A stretch of 64,000 bases of DNA, taken from assembly GCA_043228905.1 (NCBI GenBank), contig JBHGNT010000016.1:13268001-13332000 (forward strand), given 5' to 3'. Position 1 is the first letter of the stretch, and the number at the start of each line of letters is the position of its first letter. This document shows positions 1-10,900 of this stretch, in pieces. Source of the DNA: Azolla caroliniana (lineage: Eukaryota > Polypodiophyta). The notes under the pieces were generated by a model. The model made no database searches and was not told the DNA's origin. It saw only the letters and a program-made list of their open reading frames with translations. A program made the position numbers and the translations under genes.

Positions 1-314
1 CGAGAGAGAGAGAAAGAGTGATGATAAGAAAAGAAATATATTATGTGAAGAAAATGTACAGTAGCTAGGAGGCTTAAGACTGGCATTGAACCGATTTGGT
101 TCGAAATAATGCCTTGGGCCTCCTTTTATAGTGTTCTAAGGAATACTCCTGAAGTTTCTAGAATGTTCCAGAGAAATCTGGAATATACATCAATTTTCTA
201 TAATAAAACATAAATGAAAATAATATTCTACATATTATAATGTATAGTCTAATGGTCAAGAGCTCGACCCATGTAGCATAAGGTCATGGGTTCGAGTCTC
301 GCCATATCATGACA
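1..314 (-). repeat. 3' LTR of Ty3-1 (partial)
   Basis: Matches 5143-5456 closely. On the minus strand it begins TGTCATGATATGG at 314 and is preceded by a polypurine tract (AAAGGGGGGATAG, 315-327). A TATA box (TATAAAAGGA) lies at 130-121 on the minus strand. The far end of the LTR is cut off by the window. Confidence 0.92.
241..308 (+). other. tRNA-like module in Ty3-1 3' LTR
   Basis: On the strand opposite to the element: an A-box-like TAGTCTAATGGTCAAG near 245 and a B-box-like GGTTCGAGTCT at 289-299. The same bases also form a hairpin (CTCGACCCATG with CATGGGTTCGAG, one bulge). It is probably not a functional tRNA because the acceptor stem is poor in this copy. Confidence 0.55.
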
Positions 315-3300
315 CTATCCCCCCTTTAAAACGACGAGTGTAACGAGTCGTTTTGGATTGGGGACCCGGTTTGTTTGGATATTGACGATGGAAGTCCTCA
401 AGAAGAGCACGAGCATTGGTGATATTCTCTATCGGTTCCCAAGTATGCTCGCTGGGACTATATCCTAGCCAATCGACTAGATAGTAGAGCTTGTTGCGAA
501 CAAGCTTGGAATCAAGGATGGCGGCAACCTCGTACTCAAGTCCATCTTCAAGCTCGATCAGGGGTGGAGGCTATGTAATACGTCCTGGGATGGTGCTCTC
601 TTGATAGGGTTTGAGGAGAGAACTATGAAACACCGGATGTATCCGAACTTGTAGAGGTAGATCAAGATGAAAAGCGACATCATTAATTTTTCCTATAATA
701 CGGAAAGGACCTAATCGCCGATAATCCAACTTCTCGCATGGGCGAGTAGTCTTGATGTGTCGTCGGAGTAGCCATACCCGATCTCCAATGTTAAAACTAG
801 ATGGGAGTCGATGACGATCCGCATAAACCTTGTGTGTTTGTTGAGCTTGTTGGAGATGAGTAGATAAATCCGCTTGTATCTTGCGTAACCTTTCCAAATG
901 ATCCTCTGTGCAAGGATTTGTGGACACCTCTGGGGTTTCAAGTACACACCACCTGGGGTGACATCCCGTATAAGCATAAAATGGCATAACTTTAGTGGAT
1001 GTGTAGATAGAGTTGTTATAGGCAAATTTGGCGAAGTGGAGAATATCTGCCCAGTCATCCTGATGATAGCTGAGAAAGCACCGCAGATACTACTCCAGCG
1101 TTTGATTGGTTCATTCAGCTTGGCTGTCGGTTTGTGGGTGGTAGCCGGAGGAGAGGTTACAAGTGACATTGAGCATGTTAAAAAGGTGCTTCCAGAATTT
1201 TGACACAAACTGGGGTCCACGGTCACTAATGATACTATCGGGAAGTCCATGATGCCGACATACTTCACACATGACAATTTCGGCAGTGTCTTCACTGGAG
1301 ATCTCCTTAGTACATGGCAAGAAATGAGCCATCTTCGTATATCGATTGACCACCGTTAGAATCACATTGAACCCCTTAGAGACTATAAGATCTGTGATGA
1401 AGTCTAGAGAAATGGATTGCCACGGCTTGCTTGGAATTGGTAATGGTTCTAATAAACCATATGGATGATGCCTTGGCATTTTCGCTCGGCAGCATGTATC
1501 ACAAGTCCGAACAAAATCCTCGACAAATTGTCACATACAGGGCCACCAGAATGATCGTTGTACTAAATGTAATGTTTTACTACTACCAAAATGCCCAGTT
1601 GTATATGTGTCATGACAGTTTTGTACTACTTGAAGCCGGCAAGAACCATTAGGAACATACAAAAGTTCTTTAAAGAAGAGTAATCCATCATGGTATTTGA
1701 ATTGCCGATAGTCTGTACCTGGTGGTTGCGACTGTGAATACGACGCTCGAGAGGGATCAATTTGTGCTAGTATAGCTTGGGCAAACGCATCTGTCTTCAA
1801 GTCTTCGTGTATGGTATCGATAACGCGGGAATCCATGGGCATGTCAAAGATCTGTGTTGCTTGTAGTCGTGCCGGTCCCAAGATGACTTGTTTTTGGTTA
1901 TCGAAAGCTGGCTCGCCAGGACGGGGTGCTAGATACGAACACCGTGATAATGCATCTGCCTTCGCATGGTGTTTCCCCAGACGATATGTAATTTTGAAGT
2001 CGAAATGCATGAGGAAGTGGGCCCACCGAGCTTGACATCGATTCAACACACGAGCATCCTGAAAGTAGGCAAGGTTCTTGTGGTCACTAAATACGGTGAC
2101 CGGATGAGAGGATCCTTCTAGAAAATGCCTCCATTGCATAAAAGAATCCACTATTTCCAATAGCTCCTTATCATGAATTTCGTAGTTGATTTCGGCGGCA
2201 TCAAACTTGCGTGAGTGAAAAGCCACAGGATGTAGCTTCTCATCATTCCCCTGTTGTGACAAAATGCTCCCCAATGCAAAATCCGATGCGTCAGCTTCGA
2301 TAATGAATGGTTTTTCCGGATCGACATGAGCTAGAATTGGAGCCGATGTAAATGCATTTTTAAGACTTTCGAAAGCGATGTCCGTTTCTTCAGACCAGAT
2401 GAACGGTTGTCCCTTCCTGGTAAGTTGTGTGAGAGGTAGAACGATCTTTGAGTAATCTTGTATGAACTTCCGGTAAAAATTGGCAAAGCCTAGGAAGCAT
2501 TGCACATCTTGCACCGAATGCGGAGTCTGCCATTCTACCACCGTTTTGACCTTAGCTGGGTCCATGGAGATGCCTTCTGACAAAATGATGTAGCCGAGAA
2601 ATTCCACTTGGTTGCACCCAAAACTACATTTTTCTAGCTTTGCATACAGACCATGTTCTCGAAGTCGTTTTAGTACTAATAATACATGAGAATCATGTTC
2701 TTCTTGGGTCTTTGAATAAACCAGTAGATCATCCAAATAGATGATCAAACAATCATCCAATAGATCTCGGAATATATCATTAGCCATGTGCTGGAAGACT
2801 GCTGGCGCATTAGTGAGGCCGAACGGCATCCCCGTAAGTCAATCTTCGTGAAGAACCTGGCACCATTGATCCGTTCTAAAAGACTTGAGATAAGGGGAAG
2901 AGCATACCTATTCCTGATTGTAACCTTATTCAGGCCACGGTAATCTATAACGAGACGAAGCGATCCATCCTTTTTCTTGACGAAGAAAATGGGCGCGCCG
3001 GTTGAAGATTTCGAATGCCGAATGAAACCATTTTCCAAATTCTCCTCTATATAGGCCCGAAGGACTTCCAGCTCGGTTGGTGACAAATTGTAGATCGGTC
3101 CCCATGGTGGCTCTTTTCCCGGTTGTAAATCGATGGGGCAATCGTACAGTCGATGATGAGAAAGTGTGGTTGCTTGTACTTTATTGAACACATCGGCGTA
3201 ATGACGATACTTCTCAGGAAGTTGAACGGTGGATTCTTCTTTAGTGGTGCTGGAGGGGTTTACTGATATTGCAAAGAGGAATATTTCCTCCTTGCGCCCT

Positions 3301-3805
3301 TCTTTACACAACTGATGTAGCGAAATGGTTGCCATCTTCTGAGTTGACCCTTGGGTTTGTCGACACCGGATTTCTCTTGTTCTCCAATCTATGTCTGGGT
3401 TATGTAACTCGAACCACGGTAATCCTAAAACTATGGGATGTTCTGGGATACTAATAATATTAAATGATACTACACATGCTAAGTTATCTAGGACAATATT
3501 AATGGGCTCTGACTCTTCTATGATATTTTCGGAAGCAATGGGACGTCCATCAATGACTACTACAGAGGTTGGACACTGGAGTTTTCTTAGGGATATCTTA
3601 TGAGCTTGAGCAAATTTCTTATCCATAAAGCAAGATCTAGCTCCAGAATCTAGGAGTGCTAGGACATGTACTAGAGGGGTACTTTTAGTACTAACTATTA
3701 CTTGGGCTACGAACATATCACTAACTTGCTTAGAGGGAATGGAACCACTAATGGGCTGCATAGATCTAGGGCTGTCCAACCAAACGGCTCCTATTTTGGC
3801 TGGAC
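307..3805 (-). pseudogene. Ty3-1 pol (protease-RT-RNase H-integrase-chromodomain), broken
   Basis: Continues from gag through the -1 frame at 3812. Protease motif [10 protein letters not shown] is present, RT keeps YLDD near 2730, RNase H has EADASDFALGS, and the integrase core keeps ISDRGPQF. Against Ty3-2 it lacks about 28 codons (an 85-nt deletion at about 2829) between FFTKIDLRG and MPFGLTNAP, which shifts the frame in the RT palm. In-frame stops follow at about 1531, 1111 and 1086, and one near 571 before a chromodomain still recognisable at about 330-540 (YYLVDWLGYSPSEHTWEP). Most nonsense codons are CGA to TGA or CAG to TAG, as expected from cytosine deamination. It cannot make a full Pol. 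Confidence 0.92.
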
Positions 3806-3818
3806 TTAGTCGTTTAAC
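3774..3818 (-). promoter_or_regulatory. Putative -1 ribosomal frameshift signal, Ty3-1
   Basis: Read on the minus strand: GTTAAAC (3818-3812) with TTA and AAC as gag codons, a 6-nt spacer (3811-3806) that contains the gag stop TAA, then an 11-bp stem GTCCAGCCAAA (3805-3795) / TTTGGTTGGAC (3784-3774) with one G-U pair and a 10-nt loop. A -1 slip on GTTAAAC enters exactly the pol frame. The layout is identical in Ty3-2. Confidence 0.8.
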
Positions 3819-4957
3819 TCTTCTTCTAACTGACTAAGGACATCAAATCTGTTCGCTAGATCTGGGCTATTAGTACTATTAGGACTATCAGATATCGTTA
3901 CTGAAATAGGCTCAAGTTTAGTACAATTAGAACTAGCGACTATTTGGTTTACCTGTCTTCTTGGCCTATAGGGGAAATTTATTGTGATATGTCCTGGTCC
4001 ACCGCAGTAAAGACATAGTCGATTTGTACGACGTCGCTGCTTTTCTTCTTCGGATAATGGCCCTCGACGACGTGTAGTGTCAATCTCCATCGGAGTCGGA
4101 GTATTCGCTGGAGGCGCATTATATGACTCCCTCGGAAAAGGTCTTGCTACCACTGAGGCGTAGGTGGGCTCTGATCTTGCCCTCGGCACCTGTAGTTGTC
4201 GTTCTGAACGTCGCTCAAAGAGGCGGTCGTCACATCTCACTGCGCGACTGATTGCTTCTGTTAAGGACTTTGGCTCTTCGGGGAAGGTCAAGAGTAAATC
4301 CTTGACGTCGTTGCGTAAACCATAACGGAATTGCTCCATCAACGCTTGATCATCCCAAGGGATATCGGCGGCGAGTAGGCGAAAATCTGCAGCGTATGCG
4401 GAGAGTGGATGGTCACCTTGGTGTAATCGCTGAATTTTGTTGATTGCGGTCCTCCTGCTGTCAGTATCTTCGAAACATGCTTTAAACTCACCTAGAAACT
4501 CTTCAAAATTGTTGAGTAACGGAGATTCCTTTTCTAATAGTGGAGTGAACCATGCCAACGTTGAGCCACTTAACAAAGTGCCTACTAAACCCACTCGTGA
4601 TGCATGAGTGAGATATCAGGAAGGATGCATTTGAATAACTAATCGTACCTGGTTAAGGAACCCTCTAAACTGCGATCGCGTTCCATCGAACTCCGTGGGA
4701 AGGCCAATCTTGGGTTCTTTATGAATCCCTTGTGTTCTGAGCCCTTGTTGTTGCATCGCTACGATGGTTGCTTCGAGTTGTTGCACGCGTAATGCAAGTT
4801 CCGCATGCTGTTGTTGCGTTTGCTGCTTTTCTAAGGAGATTTGCTGAAGATCCCCCAGCAACCGTTGGTTTTCTTGTTCCAAAGCATGGAACTTCTCTTT
4901 CAAGCATTGAAATTCCGAGAAAAAATATTGATATTCTTCAGCGCTAACAGTGGCCAT
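3806..4957 (-). pseudogene. Ty3-1 gag, one nonsense codon
   Basis: Starts MATVSAEEYQ at 4957. An N-terminal Gln-rich coiled coil (about residues 15-70) is followed by a capsid domain with ALAWFTPLLEKESPLL and a DHPLSAYAADFRLLA stretch, resembling Gag of the Tf1/sushi group and its domesticated vertebrate relatives (PEG10/RTL). A zinc knuckle CLYCGGPGHITINF has lost its last cysteine (TGT to TTT; Ty3-2 keeps it). A TGA at 4616-4618 replaces an arginine codon present in Ty3-2. Reading frame is otherwise continuous to the TAA at 3806-3808. Gag would form the particle shell and package RNA. Confidence 0.88.
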
Positions 4958-5016
4958 GGGATGAAAGAAAAGAGGAATAAGAGATTAGTGGGAAATGAGA
5001 GAGACAGAAGGTAGGA

Positions 5017-5030
5017 AAATCGGTTCAAAC
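5017..5030 (-). promoter_or_regulatory. Putative self-primer binding site, Ty3-1
   Basis: Directly inside the 5' LTR, after two bases (GT), the minus strand reads TTGAACCGATTT (5028-5017). This is the exact complement of AAATCGGTTCAA at 5239-5228 in the same LTR, 33 nt below the TATA box, where the RNA is expected to start. No tRNA-Met or other tRNA primer site is present. Confidence 0.75.
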
Positions 5031-5456
5031 TGTCAGGAACAGTACTAAGACAGAGAAGGAATTAGTACTAAAAGAAGTATTAGTACTAAGAGAGGTGAAG
5101 AACTCTCGAGAGAAGGAAAGAGTGAGTGAGAGGGAGGGAGAGAGAGAGAGAGAGAGAGAGTGATGATAAGAAAAGAAATATATTATGTGAAGAAAATGTA
5201 CAGTAGCTAGGAGGCTTAAGACTGGCGTTGAACCGATTTGGTTCGAAATAATGCCTTGTGCCTCCTTTTATAGTGTTCTAAGGAATACTCCTGAAGTTTC
5301 TAGAATGTTCCAGAGAAATCTGGAATATACATCAATTTTCTAAAATAAAACATAAATGAAAATAATATTCTATGTATTACAATGTATAGTCTAATTGTCA
5401 AGAGCTCGACCCATGTAGCATAAGGTCATGGGTTCAAGTCTTGCCATATCATGACA
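5031..5456 (-). repeat. 5' LTR of Ty3-1
   Basis: 426 bp, TGTCATG...CTGACA on the minus strand. Contains a TATA box at 5272-5264, several copies of the word TTAGTACTA near its inner end, a GA microsatellite at about 5141-5161 and a tRNA-like module at 5383-5449. Confidence 0.92.
5383..5449 (+). other. tRNA-like module in Ty3-1 5' LTR
   Basis: Same layout as 241-308; here the B box is GGTTCAAGTCT. It sits at the outer (U3) end of the LTR and points away from the element body. Confidence 0.5.
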
Positions 5457-6187
5457 CGGCCTATACGCGCTCGCGGATGAAGTGGTAATGTACTTCGATA
5501 TGTTTAGTTCGCGCGTGGAATACGGGTTTTCGCGCCAGGTAGATACTGCTCATGTTGTCAAAGTATAGACGAATTTGATCCTTGATGGGAATGCCCAGAT
5601 CCTTTAGTATGCGTTTAAGCCATACGGCTTCGCATGCGGCGACTGTTGCGCCCCTATATTCGGCTTCTGTGCTCGACAATGTGACTGTCGGTTGTTTCTT
5701 GCTGCTCCAAGAGATTGCTTCACTGTCGAGGGAGAGGACAAATTCAGAGTTAGAATGTTTATCTGCTTTATAGCCTGCCCAATCTGCATTGGTGTACCCT
5801 TCGAGTCGAATAGTCGTGTTCGACTTATACATGATGCCATAAGCCATTGTCGTACTGACATACCGTAGTATCCTCTTAGCACAATCAAGATGAAGGTTTC
5901 GCGGATTCTACATGAATTTGCTAAGTAGGCTGACCGAATAACTGAGGTCGGGTAGCATAATGGTTAGATAGATCAAACTATTGATCAGTTGTCGATACTG
6001 AGTCGGCTCGCTCTCAGCGGTTCTGGAATTGGCATCAATCTTTAGGTTACGATCGAGAAGGGTAGACACAGGCTTGCACTCGGTCATTCCGAACTTGTAG
6101 AGTAAGTTGAGGACGTAGTGCCATTGTGAGATCATTATCCCGACTAGTGTCCGAATTACTTCAATGGCTAGGAAGTAATGGAGTTCG
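5457..6187 (-). pseudogene. Copia B RT end and RNase H
   Basis: Minus-strand reading gives the RT tail (SQWHYVLNLLYKFGMTECKP, PDLSYSVSLLSKFM) and RNase H with YTNADWAGYKADKHS, SSTEAEYRGA and ARTKHIEVHYHFI. The frame changes between the parts. It is cut at 5457 by the Ty3-1 LTR and at 6187 by element G. The reading continues at 12044 on the other side of G. Confidence 0.88.
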
Positions 6188-6242
6188 TGTTGGGAGACAG
6201 GTCCCTCCGGATGGGAAGGGAGAAGAACATTGTCGAAACGGT

Positions 6243-6520
6243 ATGAGGAGTACCCGGCTACGGAGAGCCGGATGGTGCAGGCCCAGTGTGAACCGGATGA
6301 GGAGTACCCGGCTACGGAGAGCCGGATGGTGCAGGCCTAGTGTGAACCAGATGAGGAGTATCCGGCTACGGAGAACCGGAATGGTGCAAGCCCGGTGTGA
6401 ACCGGATGAGGAGTACCTATACCCGGCTACGGAGAGCCGGATGGTGCAGGCCCGGTGTGAACCGGATGAGGAGTACCCGGCTACGGAGAGCCAGATGGTG
6501 CAGAACCGGTGGGAACCGGA
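6243..6520 (+). repeat. 54-bp minisatellite in G 5' LTR (5 units)
   Basis: Units begin ATGAGGAGTACCCGG and contain GGTGCAGGCCCGG. The unit length is 18 codons, and it is open in several frames, for example DEEYPATESRMVQARCEP. The fourth unit has a small internal insertion. Confidence 0.93.
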
Positions 6521-6528
6521 GGAAGAGA

Positions 6529-6611
6529 CATATTCGTAAATATGTTTCTGAGAGCCCATCGAGGCTATATTTGTAAATAGCCGAAAAGTCATATTGGTAT
6601 AAATATGACTT
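6529..6611 (+). promoter_or_regulatory. Three hairpins with TATA box in G LTR
   Basis: CATATT/AAATATG at 6529-6544, GGCTAT/ATAGCC at 6563-6582 and a perfect 10-bp stem AAGTCATATT/AATATGACTT at 6586-6611. The core promoter TATAAATA lies in the last one. The block is conserved at about 11588-11671 and 50546-50630. Confidence 0.7.
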
Positions 6612-7016
6612 AGGGCAAACTTTTAGTTAATGTTGTTGTTATTTTGTTGTTGGTGCAAGAAGAAGAAAGAGCACGTAACAGTGTACAGAGAGAGAGAGAG
6701 AGAGAGAGAAAGAGGTCGTTGCCTCTGTTGTAACCGCCGCCTGTGGCGAAGATTTGTGAGCATGAGGTCGGTGCCTCAGTGAACTCACGGTTGTATATTC
6801 CCACATAGTGACAGTTTGCAGCCTGTGGGCTGCCGTTGTTTTTTCCCTAGTTTTGGGGTTTTTCCATGTAAACCTCCTGTGTATTCTTTCCCTCTTCTTG
6901 TCCTGTTTTATTTCCCGTTTTCTGTGTATGAAAAGAATCTCGGTTGTGGCCGAGCGTTGGACAGAAGGAGCCTTGAGTTCCCGTCAATTGGTATCAGAGC
7001 GAAATCGACACAGAAA

Positions 7017-7904
7017 ATGGACGAATCATTTGGCAGCATGTTCAAGCTCACTGGCTCCAACTATTCAGTATGGAAGTCGAAGATGAGGGACATGCTCGTT
7101 GTTAAAGACTTCTGGCTGCCGGTTTAGTTCGGGGACAAGAGACCGGACAAAGTCGACGCCGCGATATGGGAGGTGATGCACATGAAGACAATGGCGTACA
7201 TACGGTGCTTCATCGACATGAGCCTGTACAACAACTTCAATGAAGAGAGCAAGGCTGATGAGCTCTAGGAGAAGATCGGCATAATGTTCCAAAACAAAAA
7301 TGCTGTTAATCAGGTTTCGGTATTCCGGAAGCTAGTAAGACTCCGGTACCAAGATGGCTCCAGCATGGCGGAGCATATGAATGCCTTCTAGGGGCTGATA
7401 CACCAGGCAACGTCATTGGAAGTACCTCTTGCCGATGAAGTATTAGCACTACTCCTGCTCGGTTCCCTCCCGGATAGCTGGGAGACGTTGGTTGTCACTT
7501 TGGGCAACGCCGGGCCGGAAGGAAAACGGTTATCCCTAGCAAGAGTAAAGTCGAGCTTGCTAGATGAGGACGCGCGTCGGAAAGACAAAGATACGAGCTC
7601 CGACTCCAAAGCGCTTCTTACCGAATCGGAACGTGGAAGACATAGAAACCGTAGTCCCCAGAACCGGGAGAAGTCGGGGACACGGTCAAAGTCAAGGGGG
7701 AGGCCTACTTGCTTCTATTGCGGCAAACTAGGACACTTCCAAAAGAACTGTCGGCATTTCCGTAAATACAAGGAAACCGACGGTATCGATTCGAAGCAAA
7801 CCTCAGACCGGAACGGTAAGAGACCGAAAGGGGCCAGACCGGAAGGGAACGACGGCAATCGCGGCAAGCGAAGAAGAGTTGATGCTCATCACCGAGGAGA
7901 GTGA
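7017..7904 (+). pseudogene. Copia G gag
   Basis: ATG at 7017 (MDESFGSMFKLTGSNYSVWK) opens a typical copia Gag. TAG stops lie at 7125, 7266 and 7389. The C-terminal part is open from 7392 to 7904, with SLPDSWETLVVTL and a CCHC zinc knuckle CFYCGKLGHFQKNC at about 7710. Protease follows in another frame near 7850, where a single frame change separates gag and pol. Copia elements normally use one continuous frame, so this is most simply an indel. Confidence 0.9.
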
Positions 7905-10900
7905 AATAAACCTTGCCGACGACGAGACGACCTGGGTGGTAGACTCCGGAGCGTCGTTCCACCTTACCCCGGACCGGAAATGCTTCTCATCCTATTCAAC
8001 CGGTGATCACGGCTGTGTCCGGATGGGGAATGAAGGAACATGCTGAATTGTCGGCATAGGAGACGTGTGGCTAACAACACCAACCGGATGCAAGTTGCTG
8101 CTGAAGGATGTCCGACACGTTCCGGAAGTTCGTCTGAACCTGATATCAGCCGGTCGGCTAGATGATGAAGGCTACACGGGTAGCATCCGGAACGGTGTCA
8201 TGAAGTTCAGCAAAGGGAGCCTAATTGTGGCTCAGGCCCGGAAGGTAAACACGTTGTACCTGATGAATGCCCGGTTATGTCCGGAAGAAGTGAACGTGGC
8301 ATCCAGCACTGCCGGTGAGCTGTGGCACAAGAGGTTGTGTCATATGAGCAAGAAGGGGATGAAGAGGCTTGTAGACGACAACCTCATTCCAGTGAAGAAC
8401 GTGCACTTACAGAAGTGCACTGATTGTCTGGCCGGTAAGCAGAACCGGACCTCCTTCTGACCAAGGCCACCGATGAGACGTAATGCACCACTGGAGTTAG
8501 TGCATACGGATGTGTGTCAAGTAGACACGAAGTCACATGCCGGAGCGCAGTACTTCGTGACGTTCATAGATGACCACAGCCGGAAGTTGTGGGCCACGCC
8601 GCTGAAGACGAAGGATCAGGTGTTATCCGTCTTCAAAGAGCTCCACGTGAGAGTGGAAAGAGAAACTGGTCGGAAGCTGAAGGCAGTTCGAGCAGACAAC
8701 GAAGGAGAGTACCGGGGGCAGTTCGAGGAGTACTGCCGCTCGAAGGGAATCCGGCTCGAATTTACCGTGCCGAAGACGCCGGAACTAAACGAACTGGCCG
8801 AGAGGATGAACCGGGGCATAATGGAGAGGGTCCGGAGTATGCTAGCGCATGCAAAACTACCCAAGAAGTTTTGGGCTGAGGCACTGTCGACGGCGACATA
8901 TGTGATAAACAGATCACCCTCAGTACCCTTGGACGGAGACACGCCACAGAGAGTATGGACCGGTAAGGAAGTGTCCTACCGGCATCTGAGGGTGTTCGGG
9001 TGTCTCGCGTATGTGCATGTAGCAGAGGACCGGAGAGGAAAATTAGATCCAAAGACCCGGCCTTGCATATTCCTCGGTTACGGTGACGATGAGTTCGGCT
9101 ACCGAGTGTGGGACCCGGTCGACAAGAAGGTATTCTGGAGTCGAGATATTATCTTCATGGAGGACAAGACACTCGCCGACTGGGAGTCGGAGAAGAAGAT
9201 AATGAACTCCGAGTCGACTGGTAAGGATCGACTCTGCGATGAGCAGACCCAACTAGCAAGAAACCGGTTAGCACTCGAGGAACCAGCCTGTTACAGTGAG
9301 GATACCGAACCGGCAGAAGAAGAAGTAGAGGAAGCTGAGACCGGAACCGGTCAAGACCCCGAATCGGATTCGGATGAAGAGCAAATGGAGGAGCCGGTTA
9401 CCGAAGCCCGAAGACGTAGATATCCTCTCAGAGAGAGAAGGGCGCCCCGGAGATTTCCGAATGTAGAGCATGTTCTGCTGACCGATGAGGGGGAGCCGGA
9501 AAGCTTCGAAGAAGCGAAGGAAGACACCCACAGCCGAAAATGGTTAAGTGCCATGCAGGATGAGATGGATTCCCTGCATGAGAACCATACATACAAATTG
9601 GTGGAGTTGCCGAAAGGAAAGCGGGCACTCCGAAACAAGTGGATGTACAAGTTGAAACCGGGAGATGCCGGGAACCCCTCGAGATACAAAGCCAGGATTG
9701 TGGTGAAGGGGTTCCAGCAGAAGAAGGGCGTGGACTTCGACGAGATATTTGCCCCGGTAGTAAAGATGACCTCCATCCGGACGGTGCTGAGTATAGCAGC
9801 AAGCATGGATCTCGAGGTAGAGCAGTTGGACGTGAAGACAACATTCCTTCACGGCGACCTCGAAGAGGAGATCTACATGCAGCAACCGGAAGGTTTCATG
9901 GAGAAAGGGAAGGAGCACCTGGTATGCCGGTTGAAGAAGAGCCTGTACGGACTGAAGCAGGCTCCCCGGCAATGGTACCGGAAGTTCGACTCCTTCATGA
10001 CCGATCAAGGGTACCACAAGACGCAGGCCGATCATTGCGTGTTTGTGAAGAAGTTTGAAGGAGGGGACTTCCTGTACGTGGATGACATGTTGATCGTCGG
10101 ACGGGACCAAGTCAAAATACGGATGCTGAAGAAGGCTCTCAACCGGACCTTCTCAATGAAAGACTTGGGTCCGGCAAGACAGATGTTGGGGATGCACATC
10201 ATCCGGAACCGGTCAGCGAAGCAATTATGGCTGTCACAGGAGAAGTATGTGACAAAGGTGCTTCACCGGTTCAACATGTCAGAAGCGAAACCGGTCGGAT
10301 CGACGATTCCGGCAAACTGCAGGCTATCTGGGAAGCAAAGCCCGAAGATGAAAGCAGAGAAGGCGGATATGACGAAGATTCCATATGCCTCTGCCGTCGG
10401 GAGCGTGATGTACGCAATGGTGTGTACCCGACCGGATATAGGATACGCAGTCGGAGTGGTGAGCCGGTTCATGAGTAATCCCGGCAAGGAGCACTGGAAC
10501 GCAGTCAAATGGATACTCCGGTATTTGAAGGGCACTTCAAATATGTGTCTCTGATTCGGCTCCGGAAAACCTCAACTGGACGGTTTCACCGATTCGAACA
10601 TGTCGGCTGATGTGGATACCAGCCGGTCTACATCCGGGTATGTAATGACATATGCAGGGGGAGCTATTTCGTGGCAGTCCAGGCTGCAGAAGACGGTTGC
10701 ATTGTCAACCACGGAGGCGGAGTACATGGCAGCTGTGGAAGCCGGCAAGGAAATCTTATGGATGAAGGACTTCATCGGTGAGCTCGGTATACGGCAAGAG
10801 GAATACCGACTCTATTGCGATAGTCAAAGTGCCATCCACCTTGCTAAGAATGCGGCCTACCATTCCCAGACGAAGCATATCCAGCGGAGATATCACTGGA

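Larger units (their letters stand above)
1..5456 (-). mobile_element. Ty3-1: Ty3 chromodomain retrotransposon, Tf1/sushi-like, decayed
   Basis: A minus-strand LTR element with 5' LTR at 5031-5456, gag at 3806-4957, pol at 307-3805 and 3' LTR at 1-314, cut by the window edge. Domain order in pol is protease, RT, RNase H, integrase, chromodomain, which is Ty3 order. It interrupts the RNase H region of copia element B: B coding reads up to 5461 and stops at the LTR edge. The partner target-site duplication lies outside the window. The two LTRs differ at roughly ten positions over their 300 shared bases, so this copy is clearly older than Ty3-2. A deletion and several nonsense codons make it non-autonomous. 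Confidence 0.93.
6188..6986 (+). repeat. 5' LTR of copia G
   Basis: 799 bp, TGTTGGGAGACAGG...CCCGTCA. Contains five 54-bp repeats (6243-6520), three successive perfect hairpins (6529-6611), the last carrying the TATA box (GTATAAATA), a GA tract at about 6690-6710, and a pyrimidine-rich R/U5. Confidence 0.93.

Noticed and set aside
241-308. Genuine tRNA gene
   Set aside because: Acceptor stem does not pair well here, no clear anticodon arm, and the block is an integral part of every LTR of the family.
328-354. 8-bp hairpin followed by TTTT as a Pol III or other terminator
   Set aside because: It overlaps the pol C-terminal codons and is not kept in Ty3-2, so coincidence is likely; it is only suggestive together with the tRNA-like module.
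5017-5030. tRNA primer site for Ty3-1
   Set aside because: The leader lacks the TGG that pairs with a tRNA CCA end; GTTTGAACC resembles a T-arm complement only by chance with the self-complementary stretch giving a longer, covarying match.
8473-10554. Copia G pol as a functional gene
   Set aside because: The frame is bounded by in-frame TGA codons within integrase and RNase H, and protease and gag contain further stops.
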